Shown piece after piece: positions 55,129 to 64,000 of a stretch of 64,000 nt of DNA; the stretch's first letter is position 1, and each line of letters begins with the position of its first letter. Made by a program: the position numbers and the translations under genes. The DNA is from JAUZOB01 sp963692465 (GTDB lineage: Bacteria; Bacteroidota; Bacteroidia; Bacteroidales; Prolixibacteraceae), in NCBI GenBank assembly GCA_963692465.1, contig OY829943.1:2728001-2792000 (forward strand), read 5' to 3'. The notes beneath the pieces are model-generated. The model saw only the letters and a program-made list of their open reading frames with translations, ran no database searches and was not told the DNA's origin.

Positions 55129-57435
55129 ATGAGATATACCATCTTGCTTTCTCTGTTGGTAATGACGAGTTCGTTATTATCCGCAAAAAATAGTGAAAGA
55201 AAAATGATTACATCCAGAGAAGACAGTCTTAAGAGTCTTGTTCGGGCTATGACTATTGAGGAAAAAGTCAATTTAGTCTTTGGTCGTGGATTCCCTGAAT
55301 TTAGTATCCAGCAAGCGGCAGGGAGTACATTTCCTATTGCCCGGTTGGGTATTCCGTCTGCCGTCTTATCTGATGGCCCGGCGGGATTACGGATCGCTCC
55401 TAAAAGAAATGGAACATCTGCTACTTTCTATTGTACGGCCTTTCCTACGGGGACGGCATTATCTTCAACATGGAATACTGATTTAATCTCTTTGGCAGGT
55501 AAAACGATTGGCAATGAAGTGCTGGAATATGGCTGTGATGCACTTCTTGCTCCGGGAATGAATATTCAGCGCAATCCGTTGTGTGGACGGAATTTTGAAT
55601 ATTATTCAGAAGATCCTTTATTATCGGGGAAAATGAGTGCCTCGATGGTCAACGGACTACAGTCAAATGGAGTAGGAGCAACGATCAAACATTTCGTTGC
55701 CAACAATCAGGAAACGGGAAGGACTCAACTAAATGATGTTATCAGTGAAAGAGCATTGCGAGAAATCTATTTGCGAGGATTTGAAATTGCGGTGAAAGAA
55801 TCGCAACCATGGCTTGTAATGTCTTCCTATAACAAAGTGAATGGTCCCTATACTTCCGAGAATCACGATTTACTCACAACACTGCTTCGCGGAGAATGGG
55901 GATTCAACGGAATGGTTGTCTCCGACTGGGGAGGCGCTGCTGACGCAGTAAAACAGATGCAGGCAGGAAACGACCTTCTGATGCAGGAAGACCAGCAGAA
56001 AAAGAAGCTATTGAACGCTGTTAAAAAAGGTATTCTTGATGAAAAAGTTCTGGATCGGAATGTAACTCACATCCTTGGGTTTGTGGGGAAAACGCCTCAT
56101 TTTAGAAAGTACCCCTATTCTGATCAGCCTGACCTTCAGACCCACGCTTCGGTTGCCCGGGAAATTGCTTCGGAAGCAATGATTCTTTTGAAGAATGATA
56201 AAGGGACTCTTCCTTTAAGTAGTGATCAGAAGGTGGCATTGTGGGGAAAGAATTCTTATCGTTATATTGTCGGGGGAACAGGAAGCGGAGAAGTAAACTA
56301 CAAACATGCCGTGTCTCTGGAAGAAGGAATGTTTAATTCCGGATTTAAGGTCAATGAACCGTTGAAGGCGATCTACCACCAAAAGATCGATTCATTGGTT
56401 CAGAATAATGAGAAGAACGTTCTAAAACTTGCTGATTTCATGTCCGATCCTGCTCTTGCTAAAGAGAAAGTCATTGATTTCTTGCCGGAGATTGTTCTTG
56501 ACCGGACTGTTATTACAGAGCAGTCTCGTAATAGTGATGTAGCGGTTATTACTATTGGGCGGAATGCCGGTGAGGGAAGAGATCGGAAAAAGAGTGACTT
56601 TGATCTCTCTGATCAGGAAAAATATTTATTAAAAAATGTATCGGAGGTCTACCATCAGGAAGGGAAGAAAGTAATTGTTGTCTTGAATATTGGTGGAGTT
56701 ATTGAAACAGCTAGTTGGAGAGATTATGCCGATGCTATTTTGTTGTCATGGCAATCAGGGCAGGAAGGCGGATCTGCTATAGCTGATCTGTTGAAAGGCA
56801 ATGTGACTCCTTCTGGGAAATTACCGATGACATTTCCTGTTTCTTATGGCGATGTGCCTTCCTCTAAAACATTTCTTGTTGAGGACAGTCATTATCCAAC
56901 CGATGTCTTTTATAAAGAAGGTATTTATGTCGGTTATCGGTATTACGATACTTTTGGAATTGAACCAGCCTATGAATTCGGTTACGGGTTATCATATACC
57001 AATTTTGAATATTCCGATCTTAAATTGAGTTCTCCGACTTTTTCTGATCCGGTAAGCGTAGAGGTTACGATTAAAAATACCGGATCCATTAAAGGAAAAG
57101 AAGTTGTAGAGCTTTATTTGCAGGCTCCGAAATCAAACCTTGATAAACCGGTACAAGAGTTAAAAGGATTTGCCAAAACGCGTGTTCTTGCTCCGGGAGA
57201 AAGTCAAAGAGTTTCATTTATTCTTGATGCCCGTTTGTTGGCTTCTTTTGATTCGAACAAGACCTCATGGGTTGCTGATGCAGGAGAATATGTTGTGAAA
57301 ATAGGGTCTTCTTCAAGGGACCTTAGGGTGAACGGATCATTTAGTCTACCACAGTCTATTGTGGTTGAAAAGACACAACCTATCCTTCGTCCCAATGAAA
57401 CAATTATTGATTTGAAATCGAATTATAAAGAATAA
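55129..57435 (+). CDS. GH3 beta-glucosidase/beta-xylosidase-type glycoside hydrolase
   Basis: A 768-residue secreted protein (signal peptide to LLSAK). GH3 layout: N-terminal TIM barrel with LSDGPAGLRIAP (~83), GRNFEYYSEDPLLSGKMSA (~155), ATIKHFVANNQETGRTQ (~184), FNGMVVSDWGGAADAVKQM with the Asp nucleophile (~266), then the alpha/beta sandwich from about 345 (SEAMILLKNDKGTLPLSS) and a C-terminal Fn3-like domain (SVEVTIKNTGSIKGKEVVEL, ~643). Normal length. It would cut non-reducing beta-linked glucose, xylose or similar. Last gene of the locus, followed by a strong terminator. Confidence 0.95.
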   Translation: MRYTILLSLLVMTSSLLSAKNSERKMITSREDSLKSLVRAMTIEEKVNLVFGRGFPEFSIQQAAGSTFPIARLGIPSAVLSDGPAGLRIAPKRNGTSATFYCTAFPTGTALSSTWNTDLISLAGKTIGNEVLEYGCDALLAPGMNIQRNPLCGRNFEYYSEDPLLSGKMSASMVNGLQSNGVGATIKHFVANNQETGRTQLNDVISERALREIYLRGFEIAVKESQPWLVMSSYNKVNGPYTSENHDLLTTLLRGEWGFNGMVVSDWGGAADAVKQMQAGNDLLMQEDQQKKKLLNAVKKGILDEKVLDRNVTHILGFVGKTPHFRKYPYSDQPDLQTHASVAREIASEAMILLKNDKGTLPLSSDQKVALWGKNSYRYIVGGTGSGEVNYKHAVSLEEGMFNSGFKVNEPLKAIYHQKIDSLVQNNEKNVLKLADFMSDPALAKEKVIDFLPEIVLDRTVITEQSRNSDVAVITIGRNAGEGRDRKKSDFDLSDQEKYLLKNVSEVYHQEGKKVIVVLNIGGVIETASWRDYADAILLSWQSGQEGGSAIADLLKGNVTPSGKLPMTFPVSYGDVPSSKTFLVEDSHYPTDVFYKEGIYVGYRYYDTFGIEPAYEFGYGLSYTNFEYSDLKLSSPTFSDPVSVEVTIKNTGSIKGKEVVELYLQAPKSNLDKPVQELKGFAKTRVLAPGESQRVSFILDARLLASFDSNKTSWVADAGEYVVKIGSSSRDLRVNGSFSLPQSIVVEKTQPILRPNETIIDLKSNYKE

Positions 57436-57490
57436 TAGAGCACCTTCTTTTTATTCGAGAAAAGAGAAAAACAGTAAACAGCCATTAATT

Positions 57491-57521
57491 AAACCGGAGA
57501 ATTTCTCTCCGGTTTTTTTTG
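57491..57521 (+). terminator. Rho-independent terminator closing the large locus
   Basis: Ten-bp stem AAACCGGAGA / TCTCCGGTTT with a 5-base loop and an eight-T tail. Confidence 0.93.
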
Positions 57522-57874
57522 TCTTCTTTTAAAATTATAGACTATAATGTTTTTTATTAAAACATTGCTTGGTCGTTTAGAAGCTGATATTTATTCTTGT
57601 TTAATGGTAATTTGTTGTGCTAATAATGAATAAATATGATTTGCTGAAATCTTATTTGTTGTTTGATATGCTGATTGTTATATTCTTTGTTTGTTGTCGG
57701 AAATATCATACTTGTCAGTGATGTAATTTATAGGTCGTTATTCTAAATGTATCAGGAAAAGCAGAACAATGTGTAACATTTATCAAGTATAACTGTCTCA
57801 TAATTGAAACCGGTAAAAAACGAAGCAGTCTGTACACCTGCTTTAAATTATTTACTCTTTTATTATTATTTAAA
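57522..57874. other. AT-rich spacer before the beta-barrel receptor gene
   Basis: About 350 bases without a credible coding frame. It must hold the receptor gene's promoter, but no convincing full consensus pair stands out. Confidence 0.5.
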
Positions 57875-60298
57875 ATGAAAACGTTAAAACTTCTTGTTAT
57901 ATCTGTCGTCTTGCTTTTGGTTTCATCTTCATCTTTTGCCCGACCGGATGATGGGCGCATAAAAGGGAAAGTGTTTGATAAATTGAATGGTAAACCGGTC
58001 GAATTTGTCGCTGTTATTTTATCTTCTTTGCCCGATTCAACCATGAAAAGCTCTCTGGTTACCGATTCTACCGGAGTTTATTCTTTTAATGCTCCTGCGG
58101 GCGAGTATTTCATCTCAATTCAGATGGTAGGTTATAAGCCTGTAAAAACATCCAAAATTACTCTATTGTCCAAACAGCAAAAGGAGTTGTCCCCAATCAA
58201 ACTTGAAAATTATGAGATTAAAGGTGTTACGGTTACCACTAAGCCTCCGGTTATTGAACAAAAGGCTGATCGTCTGGTGATGAACGTGGACGGAAATATT
58301 AATACTGCTGGTGAATCGGCTTATGACCTTCTGAAAAAAGCCCCGGGTGTCTATCTTGATAAAGACGATAATGTTATTCTTCGTGGGAAAGAGGGCGTTA
58401 TGGTAACAATCAATGATCGGCCAACTCATCTGTCAGCTAAAGATTTAGCTAATTATCTAAAAGGTATGCAGTCCAGTGAAATTGGGAAAGTTGAAATAAT
58501 TACCAATCCTCCGGCACGTTATGATGCTTCCGGCAATTCGGGAATTATTAATATTGTTACCAAAAAAAATTTAAAACCGGGTATAAATGGAAGTGTGTAC
58601 GCTGGAATTAAAGAGTCTGAACGATTTGGAGCTAATGCAGGTGCGAATTTTAATGCCCGCTACGGGAAAGTAAATGTATATGGAAGTTACAACCCCGGGA
58701 CATATACTGGGAAATGGCATAATGATATGACTCGTTATATGTCTGACGGTCGTTTTGTGCAGGATATTAACGGTGGATGGAGATTTAATGATGGTTTTGG
58801 CTCATTTAAAATAGGTGCGGATTACGATATTAACGATAAGAATACGATTGGATTTATGGTCCGGAGGTCTGCAAATACAGAAAAGGACAATTTATCTAGT
58901 AATACTTCTATTTACGATACCTCTAATGTACTTGATTCTGTCTTGTTTGCGAAAAACAAAACAAATTATACATACGATAATACGTCGTACAATGTTAATT
59001 ATAAATCGAAGCTTGATACGTTGGGAAAAGAGCTGAGTTTTGACCTTGACTATGCTGTGTTTAATAACAATAGCACAATATACAACGACAATTATTATTA
59101 TAATACAGATGGTTCGGAAAAACGCCTTCCTTTCTTTTTAAAAGGCCGAACGCCTTCTGATATTACGGTACAGTCGGCTAAAGTTGATTATGTCAATCCG
59201 TTTTTGAAATATTTCAGACTCGAAACAGGTGCTAAATATAGTAAAGCTGAAACCAATAACGACTTGAATTATCAGTATCTGAAATCAGACAGTTGGGTTG
59301 ACGATCCTTCTCGTTCCAATGAATTTGATTATACGGAGGATGTTCTGGCTGGATATATTAGTTTTTCGTATGAAAAGAACAACACTAGCCTTAAAGCGGG
59401 TGTTCGGACTGAGAATACCAAGAGTAAAGGTAATTCCATAACAATGAATAAAGTAGTAAAACGTTCGTATCTTGATTGGTTCCCAACCTTTTTTGCCCAG
59501 CAGAAATTATCGAAAAACCACACACTTGGTTTTTCATACAATCGACGCATTGATCGTCCGAATTATGAAGACCTGAATCCGTTTGTCTTCTACGTTGATC
59601 AATATACCTATCAGAGTGGAAACCCTTTTCTTACACCTCAGTACACCAATTCGTTTTCATTGACTCATTCATATAAGAATTCGCTGATTACTACACTCTG
59701 CTATAGTCGTACAACCGATGTAATGACCGATGTTATGGTGTTGGATGATAAGACGAAAATCGCAGAGCAAACCAAACAGAATTATAATAATATGAATGAC
59801 ATAAGTCTCAATGTGAATTATAATTACAGCCCTGTTTCATGGTTTCGCACCAGTAACAATCTTACAGCATTTCAAAAAAGATACGAACGAAATGTGGGAA
59901 GTCAAACGCATAAACAAACGAGTTTGACTCTTAACTCTGTCAATTCATTTACCCTGCCAGCCGATTATTCGATAGAAGTTTCAGGGTTTTATGAATCGAA
60001 AATGCTTTATGGTGTATTTGAAGTCCAACCTCAATATTTTGTCGATTTGGGAGTTCAAAAGAATTTTATGAATAAGAAAGCGACCGTAAAACTTTCTGTG
60101 CGTGACATTTTTAAGACATTAGATAGTAAGGTGAGGGCTAAATATGACAATGTTGATTTGGTTAATCATAACACATGGAGTAGCCAATCTGTTGCCCTTA
60201 ATTTCACATATCGTTTTGGTAGCGATAAAGTGAAGCCATCACGCCAGCATTCAACTGGGATTGACGATGAACAGGGGCGTGTTGGAAAAGGGAGGTAG
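57875..60298 (+). CDS. TonB-dependent receptor-like outer-membrane beta-barrel protein (not SusC type)
   Basis: An 807-residue protein with signal peptide (FARPD). A carboxypeptidase-regulatory-like domain (about 28-110; KGKVFDKLNGKPVEFVAVIL) precedes a plug-like region (GESAYDLLKKAPGVYLDKDD, ~147; ARYDASGNSGIINIVTKKNL, ~213) and a beta barrel with Asn/Tyr-rich strands. This is the outer-membrane beta-barrel 3 style receptor common in Bacteroidota, often under stress or metal control, rather than a glycan importer: there is no SusD next to it. Monocistronic between two terminators. Ligand unknown. Confidence 0.86.
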   Translation: MKTLKLLVISVVLLLVSSSSFARPDDGRIKGKVFDKLNGKPVEFVAVILSSLPDSTMKSSLVTDSTGVYSFNAPAGEYFISIQMVGYKPVKTSKITLLSKQQKELSPIKLENYEIKGVTVTTKPPVIEQKADRLVMNVDGNINTAGESAYDLLKKAPGVYLDKDDNVILRGKEGVMVTINDRPTHLSAKDLANYLKGMQSSEIGKVEIITNPPARYDASGNSGIINIVTKKNLKPGINGSVYAGIKESERFGANAGANFNARYGKVNVYGSYNPGTYTGKWHNDMTRYMSDGRFVQDINGGWRFNDGFGSFKIGADYDINDKNTIGFMVRRSANTEKDNLSSNTSIYDTSNVLDSVLFAKNKTNYTYDNTSYNVNYKSKLDTLGKELSFDLDYAVFNNNSTIYNDNYYYNTDGSEKRLPFFLKGRTPSDITVQSAKVDYVNPFLKYFRLETGAKYSKAETNNDLNYQYLKSDSWVDDPSRSNEFDYTEDVLAGYISFSYEKNNTSLKAGVRTENTKSKGNSITMNKVVKRSYLDWFPTFFAQQKLSKNHTLGFSYNRRIDRPNYEDLNPFVFYVDQYTYQSGNPFLTPQYTNSFSLTHSYKNSLITTLCYSRTTDVMTDVMVLDDKTKIAEQTKQNYNNMNDISLNVNYNYSPVSWFRTSNNLTAFQKRYERNVGSQTHKQTSLTLNSVNSFTLPADYSIEVSGFYESKMLYGVFEVQPQYFVDLGVQKNFMNKKATVKLSVRDIFKTLDSKVRAKYDNVDLVNHNTWSSQSVALNFTYRFGSDKVKPSRQHSTGIDDEQGRVGKGR

Positions 60299-60346
60299 GT
60301 ATTTTTCCTTTATGGTTAAGGGTATTTGTATCCGTTGTTGCTAAGT

Positions 60347-60387
60347 AAAAGAAGGCTTCCTGTTATGCGGGGAGCCTTCTTTTATTA
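60347..60387 (+). terminator. Terminator after the beta-barrel receptor gene
   Basis: Stem AAAAGAAGGCT / AGCCTTCTTTT (11 bp, extended by T-G and C-G pairs) with T-rich tail. Confidence 0.88.
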
Positions 60388-60397
60388 ATACAAAGTC

Positions 60398-60432
60398 TAA
60401 AAACAACGAAAGCACTGATAATCAGTGCTTTC
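60398..60432 (-). terminator. Terminator of tRNA-Arg (minus strand)
   Basis: Perfect stem GAAAGCACTGA / TCAGTGCTTTC around TAA (60408-60432), followed on the minus strand by GTTGTTTTT. It begins 4 bases after the tRNA 3' end. Confidence 0.85.
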
Positions 60433-60435
60433 CTG

Positions 60436-60509
60436 TGAACCTGAAGGGACTCGAACCCCCAACCTTCTGATCCGTAGTCAAATGCTCTATCCAATTAAGC
60501 TACAGGTCC
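60436..60509 (-). tRNA. tRNA-Arg (anticodon ACG)
   Basis: On the minus strand a standard cloverleaf: acceptor GGACCTG / CAGGTTC, D-arm with GAGC, anticodon stem TTTGA / TCAGA around CTACGGA (anticodon ACG, inosine expected at 34), T-arm GGGGG / CCCTT around TTCGAGT, discriminator A; CCA is not encoded. A terminator follows. Confidence 0.96.
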
Positions 60510-60635
60510 ATTTTCTAAATGCGGTGCAAATATAATGCTTTTAGTGGGGTGTTTCCAAATTTTGCCTGTTGTTTTTTTCTATTTGTAAACCTTTGCTGAT
60601 ATAATCTTTTATGCATGAACTGGTTGATTCATGAA

Positions 60636-61385
60636 TTATTTTTCATTAATGAGGGTGCCTGGTTGGTCTGTTTTGCTTTGCAAATAACTGCGGATTTCGT
60701 CTTCTTCGAGATTTCTTACATTGGTTATGATGATATCCTCGTCAAGGAAGTTTCCATAGATGTTACATTGCGACAACAGTGCGTTAAATACTTCCTGAAA
60801 ATCGCATTGAATCGGGACCAGCGTGTGAATGCAAGCAAATCCATCAAAGAATGTTAAGTTCTCAAGTTCAACATTGTATTTTGGAAAGAGAAGCTCAATC
60901 TCATTTCGAAGCACTTTCTTTTGAGTTGCAGAAAATAGATTAAGTTTTCTTTTAGGAAAAGCAACAAAATAACGAAGCTTACTCCCTTTCCCTCCAAGTC
61001 CGGTGGAGATGAAAACCTGTTTTTCGTCGAGTAATGAATTTTCAAGAATCATTTTACTTTCCTGATAGGCGAGGAGAGCCCATTCTTTTAGTTCTGTATC
61101 TCCTTCTTTATAATACCTTTCAATCCCACGATAGGCCTCAACCTTGTCTATTCCGGCTAATTTGGTAAGAAGAATCTTTTTTTTGTGAAGAGGCATCTCT
61201 GAAGAAAATAGCGAATCTTTTTCTTTTAGCGTCTCATCGGTATCGAATTTGTTCTTTATAAGTCTGGAATATCTGAAATAAACCATTTGAAGATCAATGT
61301 TTATTTGATCTTCCAGAACACGGAAATTATCAGGTATCTGACTTAATGCCTTTTTGATTTGGTGATAAATATCTTCTTTATCCAT
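60636..61385 (-). CDS. Hypothetical cytoplasmic protein, 249 residues
   Basis: Not recognised. No signal peptide or membrane helix; mixed charged and hydrophobic composition consistent with a folded soluble protein. An N-terminal helical part (MDKEDIYHQIKKALSQIPDN) is followed by a segment KVEAYRGIERYYKEGDTELK (about 95) that looks like HEAT/ARM-type helices, then a beta-rich part with FISTGLGGKGSKLRYFVAFP (~127). Codon use looks like that of neighbours and the frame is intact, so it is likely a real gene. It diverges from feoAB and shows no functional link to tRNA-Arg. The C-terminal TLINEK end is at 60639. Confidence 0.7.
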   Translation of the reverse strand: MDKEDIYHQIKKALSQIPDNFRVLEDQINIDLQMVYFRYSRLIKNKFDTDETLKEKDSLFSSEMPLHKKKILLTKLAGIDKVEAYRGIERYYKEGDTELKEWALLAYQESKMILENSLLDEKQVFISTGLGGKGSKLRYFVAFPKRKLNLFSATQKKVLRNEIELLFPKYNVELENLTFFDGFACIHTLVPIQCDFQEVFNALLSQCNIYGNFLDEDIIITNVRNLEEDEIRSYLQSKTDQPGTLINEK

Positions 61386-61465
61386 AATTAAATCTTCTTA
61401 GGCAAAATTAAAGTTAATGAATCACTATTCGCTCAAAAGGAGGTGAATATTTTAAACATTTAAGA

Positions 61466-61473
61466 TATATTTG
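61466..61473 (+). promoter_or_regulatory. Candidate -7 promoter box upstream of feoAB
   Basis: TATATTTG matches TAnnTTTG; no clear TTTG box lies 19-20 bases before it. It would start transcription around 61480, about 40 bases before the GTG start. Confidence 0.4.
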
Positions 61474-61521
61474 TAGGTCTTATTTTTATTTAATTCAAAT
61501 TAAAACAAAAAATATACTAGA

Positions 61522-64000
61522 GTGAGATTGTCGGAGGCATTAACCGGACAGACGGTTATCATCACAAAGGTTATTGGGCATGGTTCTTTCAGAAAGCGGT
61601 TGAATGAGATGGGTTTTATAAAAGGGAAACCGGTTTTTGTTGTGAAGAATGCCCCGTTAAAAGATCCCGTTGAATATCGGGTACTTGGTTATAATATTTC
61701 ACTAAGACGTTCTGAGGCTTCGATGATTGGAGTCGTTACGGAAGAGGAAGCAAAGACTTTTGAAACTCTTCCCCCGTTGAGGGTTGAGGCCGATCGGGGA
61801 GGCGCCCATCAAAAAATCAGAAATACTGGAAATGTCATTACGATCGCACTGGTTGGTAATCCTAATTGTGGGAAAACCAGCCTTTTTAATTTGGCCTCCG
61901 GGTCAAAAGAACATGTAGGCAATTATTCCGGTGTAACGGTCGACGCCAAGAAGGCCTCATTCCGTTATAAAGGTTATGTAATAAATCTGATTGACTTGCC
62001 GGGAACCTATTCCATAACGGCGTACACCCCTGAGGAGAAGTATGTAAGGAAGTTTATTCTCGAAGAGGCTCCGGATATTATCATCAATGTGGTCGATTCA
62101 AGTAATTTGGAACGAAATCTATATCTCACCACTCAGCTCATTGACATGAACAAGAATGTAATTCTTGCTTTAAACATGTACGATGAACTGGAGAAAAGCG
62201 GTGCTCAGCTTAAAAAGGATTTTTTGTCGAAGATGCTTGGAATCCCAATGGTTCCCACGGTTAGTATTCATGGTCGCGGTCTCCCTGAGCTCTTTGATCG
62301 GGTTATTGATGTTTACGAAGGGGTCGATCCATTCGTAAGACATATCCATATTAATTATGGAGAAGAAATAGAGGCATCTGTTGCTCGATTGCGGATCATG
62401 TTACGACAGCATCGTCCGGTGACTGATACTGTTTCCTCTCGTTATACAGCTTTGCGGTTGTTGGAAAAGGATCCTGAACCGGATTATCTGCTACGTAATT
62501 ATACGGAAGTGGAGAATATTAAATTAGTTGCAGCGGAGGAGATTCAGCGACTGGAAAAGTTGCTTGTTGAAGATACAACCTCACTCATTACCGGATATCG
62601 CTACGGTTTTATATCGGGAGCCCTCAAGGAGACTTTTAAGAGTGGGAAAAACCAAAGTTCTATCACAACCGATCATATTGACACCTTCTTAACCCACAAA
62701 TATCTGGGAATTCCGTCCTTCCTTTTATTTCTGTTTTTGTCCTTCTATTGTACGTTTGAACTTGGGGCCTATCCTACGGACTGGATTAATAACGGAGTCC
62801 ATCTGCTGAGTGTTTTTATGCAAAGCCATATGCAGGAGGGCATGTTTCGGGACTTACTGGTTGATGGTATTATTAACGGCGTAGGAAGTGTCCTTGCATT
62901 TGTTCCGAATATTCTGATCTTATTCTTCTTTATTTCATTTATGGAAGATACGGGATACATGGCAAGGGCCGCTTTCATCATGGATAAGATTATGCATGGC
63001 TTTGGACTGCATGGGCGATCTTTTATCCCCATGGTGATGGGATTTGGGTGTAATGTACCAGCCATTATGGCAACAAGAACGCTCCGGAATAAGAAAGATC
63101 GTATTCTGACGATGTTGATTATTCCGTTCATGTCCTGCAGCGCGCGACTACCAGTCTATTTATTGCTAATCTCCGCATTCTTTCCCAGTCATCGGGCACT
63201 TTTTCTCACCGGATTATATCTATTAGGGATTTTCATTGCCGTCTTGATGGCACAAGTCTTTAATAAAACACTCTTCCGTACTAAAGAATCTCCTTTTGTT
63301 ATGGAGCTTCCTCCATACCGTATGCCGACCCTAAAGAACACGTTAATTCACATGTGGGATAAGGCTAAACAATATTTAAAGAAAATAGGAGGCGTTATCT
63401 TATTGGCTGTTGTTATTGTATGGGCTTTGGGATATTTCCCGACTCATAGTGTTGTATTAGACCATTTTGATCAGCAGATTACTCAGCTGAAGACGCAAAA
63501 AGCGATTTTGAGTTACCCTGTGAATGCGAAACAAGGTCGGTCTATTGCAGGAAACGGGAATGTTGCAAAAGAATCTTCATCCCAATCGACGGTGAATGCG
63601 ACAAACAATCTACAGAAGCAAAATTTATCGCAGGTACAGATTGATGAAAAGATAGATCAACTAACAGGGAAAAGACAAAGCGAAAGGTTGCAAAACTCTT
63701 ATCTCGGTCAGATTGGCCGTTTTGTTCAACCGGTAATGCGACCCCTTGGATTCGACTGGAAGATGACTGTTTGTTTGTTAGCTGCACTACCAGCCAAAGA
63801 GATTATTGTCAGTACGATGGGGGTTTTGTATCAGTCGGATAAAGATACAAACAGTCTTGGGGTAAGAATCAAGAGAGATGTTTATCAGTCTGGACCTAAG
63901 GTCGGGCAACCCGTCTTTACCCCGTTGGTGGCATTTAGCTTTTTAATTTTCGTGCTGATCTATTTCCCTTGTATCGGAGTTATTATGTCTATTGCGAGAG
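61522..64000 (+). CDS. feoB: FeoA-FeoB fusion ferrous iron transporter (3' end outside window)
   Basis: Open for 826 codons to the window end. The start is a GTG at 61522; the in-frame stop TAA at 61501 rules out an earlier one. Residues 1-75 are an FeoA SH3-like domain (FRKRLNEMGFIKG). The G domain follows: G1 VGNPNCGKTSLFN (~112), NYSGVTVDAKKA, G3 DLPGTYS (~158), G4 LNMYDE (~217), then the membrane part with two FeoB gates (AFVPNILILFFFISFMEDTG, ~460; GFGCNVPAIMATRTLRNKKD, ~510) and PFMSCSARLPVY. Imports Fe(II) across the inner membrane. Between two helices (~640-745) lies a long Gln/Asn/Ser-rich loop. FeoA-FeoB fusion is usual in Bacteroidota. Confidence 0.95.
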   Translation, partial: MRLSEALTGQTVIITKVIGHGSFRKRLNEMGFIKGKPVFVVKNAPLKDPVEYRVLGYNISLRRSEASMIGVVTEEEAKTFETLPPLRVEADRGGAHQKIRNTGNVITIALVGNPNCGKTSLFNLASGSKEHVGNYSGVTVDAKKASFRYKGYVINLIDLPGTYSITAYTPEEKYVRKFILEEAPDIIINVVDSSNLERNLYLTTQLIDMNKNVILALNMYDELEKSGAQLKKDFLSKMLGIPMVPTVSIHGRGLPELFDRVIDVYEGVDPFVRHIHINYGEEIEASVARLRIMLRQHRPVTDTVSSRYTALRLLEKDPEPDYLLRNYTEVENIKLVAAEEIQRLEKLLVEDTTSLITGYRYGFISGALKETFKSGKNQSSITTDHIDTFLTHKYLGIPSFLLFLFLSFYCTFELGAYPTDWINNGVHLLSVFMQSHMQEGMFRDLLVDGIINGVGSVLAFVPNILILFFFISFMEDTGYMARAAFIMDKIMHGFGLHGRSFIPMVMGFGCNVPAIMATRTLRNKKDRILTMLIIPFMSCSARLPVYLLLISAFFPSHRALFLTGLYLLGIFIAVLMAQVFNKTLFRTKESPFVMELPPYRMPTLKNTLIHMWDKAKQYLKKIGGVILLAVVIVWALGYFPTHSVVLDHFDQQITQLKTQKAILSYPVNAKQGRSIAGNGNVAKESSSQSTVNATNNLQKQNLSQVQIDEKIDQLTGKRQSERLQNSYLGQIGRFVQPVMRPLGFDWKMTVCLLAALPAKEIIVSTMGVLYQSDKDTNSLGVRIKRDVYQSGPKVGQPVFTPLVAFSFLIFVLIYFPCIGVIMSIAR

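Noticed and set aside
61434..61446. Strong Shine-Dalgarno-like AAAAGGAGGTGAA upstream of feoAB
   Set aside because: It lies about 80 bases before the GTG start and ahead of the predicted transcript start; the only frame after it is a few codons.
1..64000. CRISPR array, prophage or integrative element
   Set aside because: No regularly spaced repeats, integrase, phage structural genes or matching attachment repeats at either tRNA were seen.

Overview
The window looks like a chromosomal segment of a Bacteroidota member, most likely order Bacteroidales. The evidence is two SusC/SusD loci, long TonB-dependent receptors, AT-rich DNA, several promoters matching the Bacteroidetes pattern TTTG-N19/20-TAnnTTTG, few Shine-Dalgarno sequences, a FeoA-FeoB fusion, and an 11-subunit nuo operon without nuoEFG. 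Genus cannot be fixed from the sequence.

Layout. (1) 1-5400: tail of a SusC/SusD locus with a third lipoprotein and a secreted phosphoesterase, then a decayed gene and a truncated IS3-family element. (2) 5582-7819: a secreted six-hairpin glycosidase. (3) 7918-14106, minus strand: a tripartite RND efflux operon headed by its own TetR regulator, with a palindromic operator candidate. (4) 14407-18235, minus: rmuC and a GH36 alpha-galactosidase. (5) 18583-22771, plus: an AGE-family epimerase, a ROK regulator with an inverted-repeat operator candidate, and a CE2-like acetylesterase. (6) 22778-23587: tcdA. (7) 24039-34388: a long untranslated leader and nuoABCDHIJKLMN. (8) 34444-35671: an SGNH esterase and tRNA-Glu(CTC). 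(9) 36354-57521: a 13-gene polysaccharide-utilisation-type locus. (10) 57875-61385: an outer-membrane beta-barrel receptor, tRNA-Arg(ACG) and a conserved-looking unknown. (11) 61522-end: feoAB, cut by the window edge.

The most unusual region is the large locus at 36354-57521. After SusC/SusD it combines a GH27 alpha-galactosidase with NPCBM, a GH3 beta-glucosidase, a sialate-O-acetylesterase-type esterase, three DUF4434-type TIM-barrel proteins, a YhhN (lysoplasmalogenase-like) membrane protein, a calcineurin-like phosphoesterase, a glycerophosphodiester phosphodiesterase, ribokinase, a secreted ADP-ribosylglycohydrolase-family protein and a DMT-type permease. This set suggests a galactose-containing, O-acetylated substrate with phosphodiester and possibly ribosyl or glycerol parts (teichoic-acid-like polymer, phosphorylated capsule, or glyceroglycolipid headgroup) rather than a plain neutral polysaccharide. 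That is inference from gene content; the substrate is not proved. Two hairpins (after susD and after the GDPD gene) may divide the locus into expression blocks.
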